A stretch of 64,000 nucleotides of DNA, taken from positions 173,318-237,317 of the forward strand of contig DCDG01000018.1 of NCBI GenBank assembly GCA_002316315.1. Direction: 5' to 3'. Origin of the DNA: Candidatus Aminicenantes bacterium UBA1061 (GTDB lineage: Bacteria; Acidobacteriota; Aminicenantia; Aminicenantales; Saccharicenantaceae). This document shows, one piece after another, positions 1-8,315 of this stretch (its first letter is position 1; every line of letters starts with the position of its first letter). A program made the translations under genes and the position numbers. The notes beneath the pieces were generated by a model. It was not told the origin of the DNA. It was given only the letters and a program-made list of their open reading frames with translations, and did no database searches.

Positions 1-1112
1 GCATAAAGCTGTTCGGGAACTTCTTGAGAAAGAAGCTCATAATCTCCGCTCTTATTAACGGCATAAAGCCTCCCCTGATTGCCGGTAGCAAAAATTATTC
101 GGTTCCGGTTTTTATCAAAAATCAGGCTGAAAGGCATCTCTTCGCTTGAGCTCCAGAGCTTCCGGCTCAGACCTTCAGGCGAAACCTGGAAAATAGCCCC
201 GGGGACCCGGTCAGATTTACTCTCTGCAGTCCGGCTGGAGCTGACCTCTGGACCGCTGACTTCCACCTGACTGGCAGTCACGACAATAGAGATATCCGTT
301 TCGGGTTTCGTCTGACTGGAAACTGCCGAACGAATAGCTGCCGGTACTGACTTTGACGGTTGACCTGAGGTCGTTAGATAAATATTCCCTTCAGCATCAA
401 GATCAATCGACCTGACCTCTTCATAAGAAGATTCAAAAAGAACACTGCTTTTGCCGCCAGAGATCTTATAGACGAGCCCGCGTCCCCCGCTTCCAGCCAG
501 AATATCTCCTTTTGGCGTCAGTTTTAAACACAGGATATGATTATCTTTGGTCTTAAAGATTTGTTTTCCTTCACCGGTTGGAGCTATCTCGTAGATGCCA
601 GCATTTTCTCCAACGGCGGCTAGTAGATTTCCCTGGCTGTTAAATTTAAGATCCCAGATATATTTTTCCTGAGGGTTGAAGAACTCTTCCCCCTTTCCTT
701 TGGCCGTTATCCTGTATATTTTCCCGTTAGGTGAAGTTCCCGCCAGAAGATTCCCTTTTTGATCGACAGCCAGACAAGTCACATCAACTTCTGTCACCTG
801 ATAATAGAGCTCTGCCTTACGGTCCTCACTCAAGCGGTAAATACGTCCGTTATGCCCTGTTCCTAAATATATAACTCCGCCTGGGCCAAAGGCCAGAGAA
901 AGATAAAATTCCTCAGGCGGCAAATCAATTCTGTCAACTTTTGGACCAATTGATAAAACCCCCTCTGAGGATAAGGTCACGCCCGAAAACTTACCCTTCA
1001 GGAAGTCCTCCTTTGATCTGATTTCCCATTTCCTCGGAGTTACTGCCTGAAGCTGGCTGACGAGTAAAATCACCGTCGCTAAATTCAGGATAAGATTTAT
1101 TGCTCTTTTCAT
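1..1112 (-). CDS. Secreted beta-propeller repeat protein (3' part missing at window edge)
   Basis: A minus-strand frame opens with ATG at 1112 and stays open to the window edge, giving about 370 residues. Residues 1-25 form a signal peptide (Lys-Arg, then a hydrophobic stretch ending near SQLQA). The rest holds repeated blade-like units of the type G-N-L-L-A-G-T-x-x-x-G-x-I-Y-R-I, seen near residues 80-95, 120-135, 150-170 and 190-210. Such units are typical of SMP-30/NHL/WD-like propellers. A low-complexity Ser/Val/Glu insert lies near residues 235-285. It follows the S55-like gene by 17 nt and is probably co-transcribed with it. The ligand or partner is unknown. The repeat pattern was read by eye, so the exact propeller family is not assigned. 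Confidence 0.8.
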   Translation of the reverse strand, partial: MKRAINLILNLATVILLVSQLQAVTPRKWEIRSKEDFLKGKFSGVTLSSEGVLSIGPKVDRIDLPPEEFYLSLAFGPGGVIYLGTGHNGRIYRLSEDRKAELYYQVTEVDVTCLAVDQKGNLLAGTSPNGKIYRITAKGKGEEFFNPQEKYIWDLKFNSQGNLLAAVGENAGIYEIAPTGEGKQIFKTKDNHILCLKLTPKGDILAGSGGRGLVYKISGGKSSVLFESSYEEVRSIDLDAEGNIYLTTSGQPSKSVPAAIRSAVSSQTKPETDISIVVTASQVEVSGPEVSSSRTAESKSDRVPGAIFQVSPEGLSRKLWSSSEEMPFSLIFDKNRNRIIFATGNQGRLYAVNKSGDYELLSQEVPEQLY

Positions 1113-1129
1113 CTGACGTCTTCCCTTTT

Positions 1130-2974
1130 TTATTTTTTTATTTTAATGGGAATAGTGATGGCTCCCTTAAAGACATACGGAACAGGTAATTGATATTCAC
1201 TTAAAGTCGAGCGGTTGATTTCAGTTAGATGAGCTGTGGCCGCACGGGGAGAGGTCAACATGGCTTTGTAGCCAGGAGGGACGTCAGGCCACTCTTCACC
1301 TTTAAGAAACAGGCCTGGCCTCGAAGCCAGCAATTTAAAATAAATTCGGTTATTTTTTCTAAGATTGCTGAGCAGACGGAGCAACTGATCAAGATTTCTG
1401 GGAGCGAAATCCTGGACACGGTAAAGGCTTCTTTCCAGCTGCTGCATGTAGGCCGCCTCAGCTACTACCAGCTCCAGCTCTGAGCCAGCCGGCACTGGAG
1501 GCACTGTGAATTCAACTTCTTCTGTTCTGACTTCATTGTTAAAAGTCCGGAAATATACCCTGGCTGTAACCAGCTCACCCGGGGCAACGGCATATTTATC
1601 AAGCAAAACCTTCTCCAGACTGGCTTGCCTGATTTCCTCCACCGACCTGATTTTAAGGTCAATCTGAGAGATTTTAACTGGCTGAAATTCATTATTATTT
1701 AAAAGGTAAGAAACAGCAGCAACCAAACTTGACAGGCTGGTAATTGGATTATCAAAATTTCCACTGAACAGATCTTCTAAATGGACAATTTGCCCGCGAT
1801 CAAGAACAAGATTGGCCTCAAAATCAAGTGACAGGTCGCCATAAGATCTTTCTTCAGCACCGATCAGTGTCGACAGCCCGGCATTGAGTAAAGCCGGAGT
1901 AAGGATGGAGTCATTCACCACTTTTAATTTGAACTGTTTCTTACTGACCAGATTATCCTGAATTTCAATATTAACCGGAATATAACGGGGAAATTTGCCA
2001 ATCTCTCCCAGAACACCATTAGTCCGATCCTCTGAAATCCGTCCGATCAGTTCACCGGTGGTAGCCAGTTTAAAAGAGCTTTCCAGGCTGGGCACAACTG
2101 TCAGGATTTCAGCCCTGGTCAGGCCATAATCAACCGCACCCAGGTTATAAAAAGAATGGCCGAAAGCCAGAATTTTCTCTCCATCGACATAAGTCACAGT
2201 ACCAACCGCCGTCAGGTCCAGGTCTCCGCCCATCAGCTGGACACCAACTGCCTGGCCTTCGCTGACAGCGGCAGGGGGTGGAACATTTAAATTTAGAGTC
2301 TGACCGGCAGTCATCTTTGAGCCCAGAACCGGCTGAAAATTGTCGCCGGCAAAAATAGACTTGAAACTGTTAAAAGCCCTGGTAGAAAATCCGGAGAAGA
2401 CCAGTGGAACTTTAACAGGAACAAGTGCTCGGTCATAAGAAGTAATTTCTGTCCCCTGTCGGCTCCAGTGCAAATAAGCTCCTCCCAGTTCTTCCAGGGT
2501 AGAAGACATATTTAGCCAGTTAATGGTCTGGCTTCCTCCACCCCGGGGAGAAATCCCCTTTACGCTAATAGCCAGCATATCTTCAATCGGGGTAATACCG
2601 GCAATAGCTTCCTTAGAAAAAGCATAACTAAAAGAGACGGAGCCTATAATTTTGCCCTCAATATAAACCGGGCTGCCGCTCATGCCGGCTATTACACCGG
2701 TATTTTCCAGACCCTGGCCGGTCAGCCTGGCCAGAATCCAGTTCTGTTTTGGCTGGACATTTTCTAAAATACCGAGTATTTCAACATTGAATTCCTGGAT
2801 TTTCTGACCGGCAAAGACACTTTTGCCGACACCTTTCATTCCAGCTTTGACCTGAGAAAGAGGCATGATGACCGGCCCCGCCAGAAGCGGCTCGGCCAGC
2901 CAGCAGCTCAATAAAAAAATAAACAGAAAGGAAACATGATGCTTCCGGATCCTCAACTGTTTTGGACGAAACAT
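1130..2974 (-). CDS. Exported SpoIVB-like (peptidase family S55) protein, motifs in permuted order
   Basis: This 614-residue protein has a hydrophobic signal sequence at about residues 12-32. The S55 nucleophile motif GMSGSP lies at residues 97-102, followed by the family-typical stretch IIGSVSFSYAFSKEAIAGITP. The histidine motif (AFGHSF, His273) lies downstream, followed by LTRAEILTVVPSLESSFKLA. In Bacillus SpoIVB the GH motif precedes GMSGSP, so the two halves are in the opposite order here. SpoIVB is a serine protease that triggers regulated proteolysis during sporulation; nothing here suggests sporulation, so the substrate is unknown. The C-terminal 200 residues are unassigned. The gene lies between the SPT-like gene (48 nt upstream) and the propeller gene (17 nt downstream) and is probably in one transcript with them. 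Confidence 0.75.
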   Translation of the reverse strand: MFRPKQLRIRKHHVSFLFIFLLSCWLAEPLLAGPVIMPLSQVKAGMKGVGKSVFAGQKIQEFNVEILGILENVQPKQNWILARLTGQGLENTGVIAGMSGSPVYIEGKIIGSVSFSYAFSKEAIAGITPIEDMLAISVKGISPRGGGSQTINWLNMSSTLEELGGAYLHWSRQGTEITSYDRALVPVKVPLVFSGFSTRAFNSFKSIFAGDNFQPVLGSKMTAGQTLNLNVPPPAAVSEGQAVGVQLMGGDLDLTAVGTVTYVDGEKILAFGHSFYNLGAVDYGLTRAEILTVVPSLESSFKLATTGELIGRISEDRTNGVLGEIGKFPRYIPVNIEIQDNLVSKKQFKLKVVNDSILTPALLNAGLSTLIGAEERSYGDLSLDFEANLVLDRGQIVHLEDLFSGNFDNPITSLSSLVAAVSYLLNNNEFQPVKISQIDLKIRSVEEIRQASLEKVLLDKYAVAPGELVTARVYFRTFNNEVRTEEVEFTVPPVPAGSELELVVAEAAYMQQLERSLYRVQDFAPRNLDQLLRLLSNLRKNNRIYFKLLASRPGLFLKGEEWPDVPPGYKAMLTSPRAATAHLTEINRSTLSEYQLPVPYVFKGAITIPIKIKK

Positions 2975-3022
2975 CTTGATATTACCTTTTATTTTTATTT
3001 ATTCTATTCTTAAGGATTACCT

Positions 3023-4207
3023 TCAGGGAATAAGTCCCAGCGACTGGCCGGCTTTTTGAAAAGCAGCCAGAACCAGATTGAGTTCCTCATCGGTATGATT
3101 GGCAGAATAGCTGGTTCTAACCAGAGCCTGTCCTTTGGGAACAGCTGGATAAATGACCGGCGTTGTAAAAATTCCTTCCTCTCTTATACTTTTCCATAAA
3201 GCGAAGCACAGGTCATCATCGCCAACATGAATCGGTATGATCGGTGTCTGGCTCGTCCCTGTATCATAACCCATATTTTGAAAGCTCTCTCTCATAAAAC
3301 GGGTAATCTGCCACAATCTTTCCATTCTTTCTGGTTCGGATTCGATAACGTCGAGAGCCGCCAGAACAGCAGCGACAGAGGCAGGGGTAGCTGCAGCACT
3401 GAAGATCAAAGGGCGGGCCTGGTGTTTGATATAATTTATCACTTTCTTTTCAGCGACGACAAAACCCCCGATAGAAACCAGCGATTTGCTGAAGGTACCC
3501 ATGATAAGATCAACTTCATTTTCAAGGCCAAAATGCTCAACCGTCCCCCGGCCGTGCTCACCAAGGACTCCAATCCCATGAGCTTCATCCACCATAACTC
3601 TGGCCTTATACTTCTTCGACAGCTCGACTATTCTGGGTAGATCTGCAATGTCGCCCTCCATACTGAAAACACCGTCAACTACGATCATTTTGCCCTTATC
3701 GGGGGGAATTTCTGATAGCACTTTTTCCAGGTCTTTCATATCATTATGTTTGAATTTTTTGACCTCAGCAAAAGACAGGCGGCAAGCATCGATAATGCTG
3801 GCATGGTCCATTCTATCGGTAATAACATAATCATTTTTGCCAGCCACAGAGGAAATAATCCCCAGGTTCGTCTGGTAGCCAGTCGAAAAACTCACCGCAG
3901 CTTCTTTATTCATAAACCTGGCCAACCGTTCTTCCAGTTGTTCATGCAAGTCAATAGTTCCAGTCAAAAATCTTGAGCCACAGGTAGCCACACCATAACG
4001 ATCAATGGCCTCTTTGGCTGCCTCTTTAACTTTCGGATGATCAACCAGTCCGAGATAATTATTCGAGCCGATTAAGATCATTTCCCGGCCATGAACTTTA
4101 ACTCTGTTTCCTTTCGCTTCAGAAATCGGCGTAAAATAAGGATAATTACCAGAAGCCATGACTTCTTCCACCCGACTAAAGTCATAGCACTTTTCGAAAA
4201 TGTCCAT
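3023..4207 (-). CDS. spt: PLP-dependent alpha-oxoamine synthase, probably serine palmitoyltransferase
   Basis: A 394-residue fold-type I PLP enzyme. The PLP lysine is K241 in GTFSKSL, with the usual family residues His135 (DHAS) and DEAHGIG at 207-213. The family condenses an amino acid with an acyl-CoA and releases CO2: 8-amino-7-oxononanoate synthase, 2-amino-3-ketobutyrate CoA ligase, 5-aminolevulinate synthase and serine palmitoyltransferase (SPT). The N-terminus (YPYFTPIS), the GSRFLTGT and STGYQTNLG segments, and the region after the PLP lysine (IKHQARPLIFSAAATPASVA) read most like Bacteroidetes/Sphingobacterium SPT as I remember it. The divergent neighbour is a reductase/epimerase, which fits a sphingolipid role. 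The start has a strong AGGAGG site, and a TATAAT-like box lies at 4248-4253 on the minus strand. Biotin or threonine metabolism cannot be excluded. Confidence 0.75.
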   Translation of the reverse strand: MDIFEKCYDFSRVEEVMASGNYPYFTPISEAKGNRVKVHGREMILIGSNNYLGLVDHPKVKEAAKEAIDRYGVATCGSRFLTGTIDLHEQLEERLARFMNKEAAVSFSTGYQTNLGIISSVAGKNDYVITDRMDHASIIDACRLSFAEVKKFKHNDMKDLEKVLSEIPPDKGKMIVVDGVFSMEGDIADLPRIVELSKKYKARVMVDEAHGIGVLGEHGRGTVEHFGLENEVDLIMGTFSKSLVSIGGFVVAEKKVINYIKHQARPLIFSAAATPASVAAVLAALDVIESEPERMERLWQITRFMRESFQNMGYDTGTSQTPIIPIHVGDDDLCFALWKSIREEGIFTTPVIYPAVPKGQALVRTSYSANHTDEELNLVLAAFQKAGQSLGLIP

Positions 4208-4321
4208 TTATTTTCCTCCTAAATCCTCTCTTTTAATACACCTGCTTATTATACCTTCTTTTTGCCTGCCCGCCTGGCAGCTCTATTTTTTACCTTTTTA
4301 TTCAATTTTTTTCAAGAAAAA

Positions 4322-4351
4322 TTGACCAGCCAGGACAGTTTAGTTTAAAAT
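4322..4351 (+). promoter_or_regulatory. Sigma-70-type promoter giving an apparently leaderless mRNA
   Basis: TTGACC at 4322-4327 and TAAAAT at 4346-4351 are separated by 18 nt. Transcription would begin about 6-7 nt after the -10 box, which is at or next to the ATG at 4358. No Shine-Dalgarno sequence precedes that ATG. Confidence 0.5.
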
Positions 4352-4357
4352 CAAGTC

Positions 4358-5329
4358 ATGATTGTCTTCATCACCGGGGCTTCAGGCTTTATTGGCAGCC
4401 GCCTGGTTGAGCATCTGCTAGCCAGGGGTGACAGCCAAATTTACGCCCTGGTCAGAAACCCGGCCAAGCTTAGCTGGCTGGAAAACAATCCCGCTCTTCG
4501 TCTGGTCAGCGGTGACCTTCAAACACTGCCGGACCTTCCAAAGAACATCGAAGTGGTTTTTCATCTAGCCGGTTTAACCAAAGCCACCAACCACAGCGAT
4601 TATTATACTGTAAACCAGACGGGAACGGCAAGGCTTGTCGAACATATGATTCAAAATAGATTGAGCCCGAAGTTTATCTACCTGAGCAGCTTGGCAGCCG
4701 GGCGGCCGGCCGCCAATGGCCAGCCGGTCAGAGAAGACGAACCACCTGAGCCAGCTTCTCCTTATGGACAGAGCAAACTTCTGGCTGAACAAGAGGTTCT
4801 AAAATACAAAGATATTTTGCCAACAACGATTATCAGAGCAGCTGCTATTTATGGACCAAGGGATAGGGACTTTCTGCAATTTTTTGAGTTAATAGATCAT
4901 GGCTGGATGTTTACTTTCAGTCAAAAGATAACCATGAGCCTGTGCTATGTGGATGATTTGATCATGGCCCTGGAGCTCTGTGCAGAAAAGAGCCGCGGTG
5001 AAGGAGAAATATATAATGTTGCTGATCCTGTACCAAGAACCTGGGAAGATATTGGCGAGGAAGCGGCCAGAATCCTGAATAAAAAAGTGAGGAAGGTAAA
5101 AGTACCTCTCTGGCTGGCCAGAACAGCGGCAGGAATGTCGGAACTGGGTTCAAAGCTGTCGGGTAAACCAAAGCCGTTAAATTTAAGCAAGTACCGGGAC
5201 ATGGAAAAACTATCCTGGGTAGCTGATCCTTCCCGAATCAAAGAAGAATTAGGTTTTGAAACAACCTGGCCTTTTAGCCAGGCGTTGGAAGCCACTATTA
5301 ACTGGTATAAGGCTAATGGCTGGTTATAA
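4358..5329 (+). CDS. Extended SDR, NAD-dependent epimerase/dehydratase; possible ceramide-pathway reductase
   Basis: A 323-residue extended short-chain dehydrogenase. The Rossmann motif GASGFIG is at residues 7-13, acidic SGDL near 51-54, the catalytic YxxxK is Y136-K140 (SPYGQSK), and RDRDFLQFF follows the substrate-binding region. The family includes sugar-nucleotide epimerases, dihydroflavonol-type reductases and the bacterial reductase CerR, which acts on the 3-oxo group during Caulobacter ceramide synthesis. The gene is divergent from the SPT-like gene with only 150 nt between them, so I favour a role in reducing the oxo-sphingoid or oxo-ceramide intermediate. This rests on gene context, not on specific residues. 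The mRNA may be leaderless. Confidence 0.75.
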   Translation: MIVFITGASGFIGSRLVEHLLARGDSQIYALVRNPAKLSWLENNPALRLVSGDLQTLPDLPKNIEVVFHLAGLTKATNHSDYYTVNQTGTARLVEHMIQNRLSPKFIYLSSLAAGRPAANGQPVREDEPPEPASPYGQSKLLAEQEVLKYKDILPTTIIRAAAIYGPRDRDFLQFFELIDHGWMFTFSQKITMSLCYVDDLIMALELCAEKSRGEGEIYNVADPVPRTWEDIGEEAARILNKKVRKVKVPLWLARTAAGMSELGSKLSGKPKPLNLSKYRDMEKLSWVADPSRIKEELGFETTWPFSQALEATINWYKANGWL

Positions 5330-5599
5330 GCGCGTGTTTAGAAAGCTTATTTCTCTCCTTTATGGCCAATACTCTGTTGATAAAGCTCAGATATAAATAA
5401 AATGGCAGCAAAGAATAAAACTAAATGAGAAAGAGGGGTGTGATTAATTCTGACCTGGGAAAAAAGATGAATAGTTCAATAGAAAAAAAACAATTTAAAA
5501 AAGAAAAGTTTAGATTTATAATTGATATCTAAAGCAGAATTATGATAGGATTTCTGTTTGAAAAAAGGCTTATTCTTATAAATTTAGGAGGTAAGAATA

Positions 5600-7360
5600 A
5601 TGAAGAAGACAAGACTTGCCGTCGCCGGCACGATAATTCTCTTTCTACTCCTTGGTCTGGGTAACCTGTTTGCTCAGAGTGCCGAGGACAGCAAATTTCA
5701 GAAACTTCTTGAAAATTATCTGGATGAATACTGGAAATTCTATCCGACAGCTGCCACTCTGGCTGGTTACTATAAATATAATGACAAGCTGGAGGACCCC
5801 AGTTCAGGTAATGTTGATAAGAGGGATGAAACTCTGAAAAAGTTCAACGGTGAGATGATAAAAATTGACCGCTCGAAACTTTCAGTCGAGAATCAGCAGG
5901 CTTTAAACATTTTATTCGATCAACTTGATCTTGAATTTGTTAAGCTCGAGATGACTCTTCCCTGGGAATATAACCCTCTTTTTTACAATGATATCATTAT
6001 CAATAGTATTCACGGCTTGCTGACCAAAGATTTTGCTCCAATTGATGCCAGGGTAAAGAGTGCCGCAGAGAGGGCCAGACTCATTCCCGGCCTCATTAAG
6101 AGAGCGAAAAGCGAATTAAAAACTCCAGCTCAGGCTTATACTGAGGCAGCTATCAAACAAATTGGCTACATCATTGATTTTTATAGGAATGACGTCGCTG
6201 GACTGGTAGCCAGTGCTTCTGATGCCAATAAGCAGCTTTTTCTGGCTGAAGTTAACAAGATGATCCCGGTTCTTGAAGATTACCGACAATATCTTAAAAG
6301 CGAGCTTTCGGCCAAGTCCACTGGGAATTTCCGTTTACAAGATGCTCACCGCCGGACAATTCAAAGGTTATCAGGCGCAGCCATCAGCCAGGAAGAATTG
6401 ATCAGCCGGGCAACCAATGAGGTCAAAGCTATCAGAATGGAAATGCTTCTGGCCTGCTATCCCCTTCACAAAATGATGTATCCAGAAGTTGATATCGACA
6501 AATTGCAGGGGGATCAGGATACCATTATCAACAGAATAGTTAAGGATATCTTTGATAAGATAAAAGCTTTTCATCCAACTGCTGAAAATTTCGTTCCAAC
6601 CGTCGCTGCTTCTGCTGACCGCTTGAAAAAGTTCGGTCAGGACACCAATTTTTTCCCTGTTCCAGCCGAAAACCTGAGCATAAAACCCATGCCGCTTTAT
6701 TTCTCAAATCTTGGTTTAACCAGGCTGGTGGGTCCGGGTGCTTATGATAACGGTGGAAACTACTCGATGGAAATTATGCCCATTCCTTCTGATTGGGCAC
6801 CAGAAAAAATCCAGGGTTTTCTTGAAGAACACAATAATTTTCTGATTGAGGTTATGACTGCCCAAAATGTTTTTCCTGGCACTTTTGTCCCACTGTCCAT
6901 GACCAGAAAACCAAGCAGTTTGATGACCAGACTATTCCCGAATATGGCTTTAACACTCGGCTGGCCATTGTATGTTGAAAGAAACCTAATTAGCGCTGGT
7001 TATGGAGATTATGACCTCAGACTCAGGCTGGCCCAGCTTAAGCTAATGCTCAAAAGCGTGATGGATTTCATTATTGATCTGAATATTCATCAGGGCGGGA
7101 TGACCAAGGACCAGGTGATGAGATATCTGACCGTGACCGGTTTCCAGAGTGAAGCGGAGGCGGAAAGAAAATGGGATTATTTAGTCCTCAATCCGGGTAT
7201 GGGGGCTCTCCCTTATGTTGGCTTGCAGGAAATCCTTGACCTCGAAAAAGAAGTTCAAATGACCAAAGGCCAGGCTTTCAACAGAACCGAGTTTATTACC
7301 AAGATGATTTCTAATTCAGCCCTGCCGCCTTCTTTGCTTAGAAACCTGCTGACTCGGTAA
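5600..7360 (+). CDS. DUF885-family exported protein with degenerate catalytic motifs
   Basis: A 586-residue protein with a clear signal peptide (about residues 1-25, cleavage after LFAQ) and a DUF885 layout: helical N-terminal half, and a C-terminal block with the conserved IHQGGMTKDQVMRYL and EAEAERKWDYLVLNPGMGALPY segments. Active relatives carry HExxPGHH, where the histidines and glutamate bind zinc, and EGWALYAE. Here these read QNVFPGTF (residues 422-429) and LGWPLYVE (453-460), so the metal ligands and the glutamate are gone. The protein is therefore probably a non-catalytic, binding or scaffolding paralogue. It has a good AGGAGG site 7 nt upstream and stands alone as a monocistronic unit ending in a strong terminator. 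Confidence 0.8.
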   Translation: MKKTRLAVAGTIILFLLLGLGNLFAQSAEDSKFQKLLENYLDEYWKFYPTAATLAGYYKYNDKLEDPSSGNVDKRDETLKKFNGEMIKIDRSKLSVENQQALNILFDQLDLEFVKLEMTLPWEYNPLFYNDIIINSIHGLLTKDFAPIDARVKSAAERARLIPGLIKRAKSELKTPAQAYTEAAIKQIGYIIDFYRNDVAGLVASASDANKQLFLAEVNKMIPVLEDYRQYLKSELSAKSTGNFRLQDAHRRTIQRLSGAAISQEELISRATNEVKAIRMEMLLACYPLHKMMYPEVDIDKLQGDQDTIINRIVKDIFDKIKAFHPTAENFVPTVAASADRLKKFGQDTNFFPVPAENLSIKPMPLYFSNLGLTRLVGPGAYDNGGNYSMEIMPIPSDWAPEKIQGFLEEHNNFLIEVMTAQNVFPGTFVPLSMTRKPSSLMTRLFPNMALTLGWPLYVERNLISAGYGDYDLRLRLAQLKLMLKSVMDFIIDLNIHQGGMTKDQVMRYLTVTGFQSEAEAERKWDYLVLNPGMGALPYVGLQEILDLEKEVQMTKGQAFNRTEFITKMISNSALPPSLLRNLLTR

Positions 7361-7374
7361 GTAAATATTTTTAC

Positions 7375-7407
7375 GGGGAGAGAAAATTTTTTCTCTCCCT
7401 TTTTTTA
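7375..7407 (+). terminator. Rho-independent terminator after the DUF885 gene
   Basis: GGGAGAGAAAA (7376-7386) pairs with TTTTCTCTCCC (7389-7399), followed by a T-run through 7407. It lies 15 nt after the stop codon. Confidence 0.9.
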
Positions 7408-7470
7408 TTCAGTCTTGCCCTGATCATTACCGCACTAAGGAAAATCAGAGAATAGAAGGAGGCTGGAATT

Positions 7471-8289
7471 ATGCCAGAAGAAGCCTTGGTTTTGGTTGAT
7501 TCCCATGCTCACCTCGACCTTCGAGACTTTAATGATGACCGGAATGAAGTTGTCCAGAGAGCATGCAAAAATGGTGTTAAATATATTCTCTGTCCCCTTG
7601 ATGTCTCTTCCAGGGAAAGCCTCAATCAAGGCTTTAAACTTAAGGAAGAGAGAAACAACATCTATTTAGCTGCTGGACTCCACCCTCACGATGCACGTAA
7701 ACTGGCTCCCGGACATTTAGTTCAAATCAGAAAAATGGCTGCTGCCGGTGAGATTGTAGCCATCGGAGAAATCGGCCTTGATTTTCATTACAATTTTTCT
7801 CCTCCTGATAAGCAGATTGAAGCCTTCAGTCAGCAGCTCGAACTGGCTTCTGAATTAAAACTTCCGGTCATTATTCACAGCCGGGAAGCGGCTCAAAAAA
7901 TAATTGAAATTATAAAATCCTTGCCTTACCTCAGGGGAGGTATCCTGCATTGTTTCAGTGAAAGCTGGCCACTGGCTAAAACTATGATTAATCTCGGCTT
8001 TTTCGTCTCATTTTCTGGCATTCTGACTTATGAGCGAGCCACAGATGTTCAGGAAGCTGCCCGGCGCTTGCCACTTGACGTTTTGCTGGTTGAAACTGAT
8101 TCGCCCTATTTGACTCCCTATCCAGAAAAAAAGACAAACAAGCGAAACGAGCCCGCCTTCGTCGTGACCACGGCCAGGAAGTTAGCCAGCTTGAAAAACA
8201 TTTCAATCAGTCAGGTGGCCGAGGCTAGCACTGAAAACTTCTTCCGTTTCCTCCGATTGAAAAACACCAGCTTAGATGTTAAGATTTAG
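7471..8289 (+). CDS. tatD: TatD-family metal-dependent hydrolase/DNase
   Basis: The 272-residue protein carries the TatD signature set: DSHAHLD at residues 10-16 (two metal-binding histidines), AAGLHPHDA, GEIGLDFHY with its conserved glutamate, PVIIHSREA, GGILHCFSES, and the C-terminal LLVETDSPYLTPYP. The fold is a TIM barrel with a two-metal centre. Family members act as 3'-5' exonucleases or D-aminoacyl-tRNA deacylase-like hydrolases in the cytoplasm. A Shine-Dalgarno site (GAAGGAGG) precedes the ATG. It begins a run of three close genes (26-nt gaps) with the polyprenyl synthase and CYTH genes. Confidence 0.92.
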   Translation: MPEEALVLVDSHAHLDLRDFNDDRNEVVQRACKNGVKYILCPLDVSSRESLNQGFKLKEERNNIYLAAGLHPHDARKLAPGHLVQIRKMAAAGEIVAIGEIGLDFHYNFSPPDKQIEAFSQQLELASELKLPVIIHSREAAQKIIEIIKSLPYLRGGILHCFSESWPLAKTMINLGFFVSFSGILTYERATDVQEAARRLPLDVLLVETDSPYLTPYPEKKTNKRNEPAFVVTTARKLASLKNISISQVAEASTENFFRFLRLKNTSLDVKI

Positions 8290-8315
8290 CCAACTTTTCG
8301 AGCTAAAGAAAAAAA

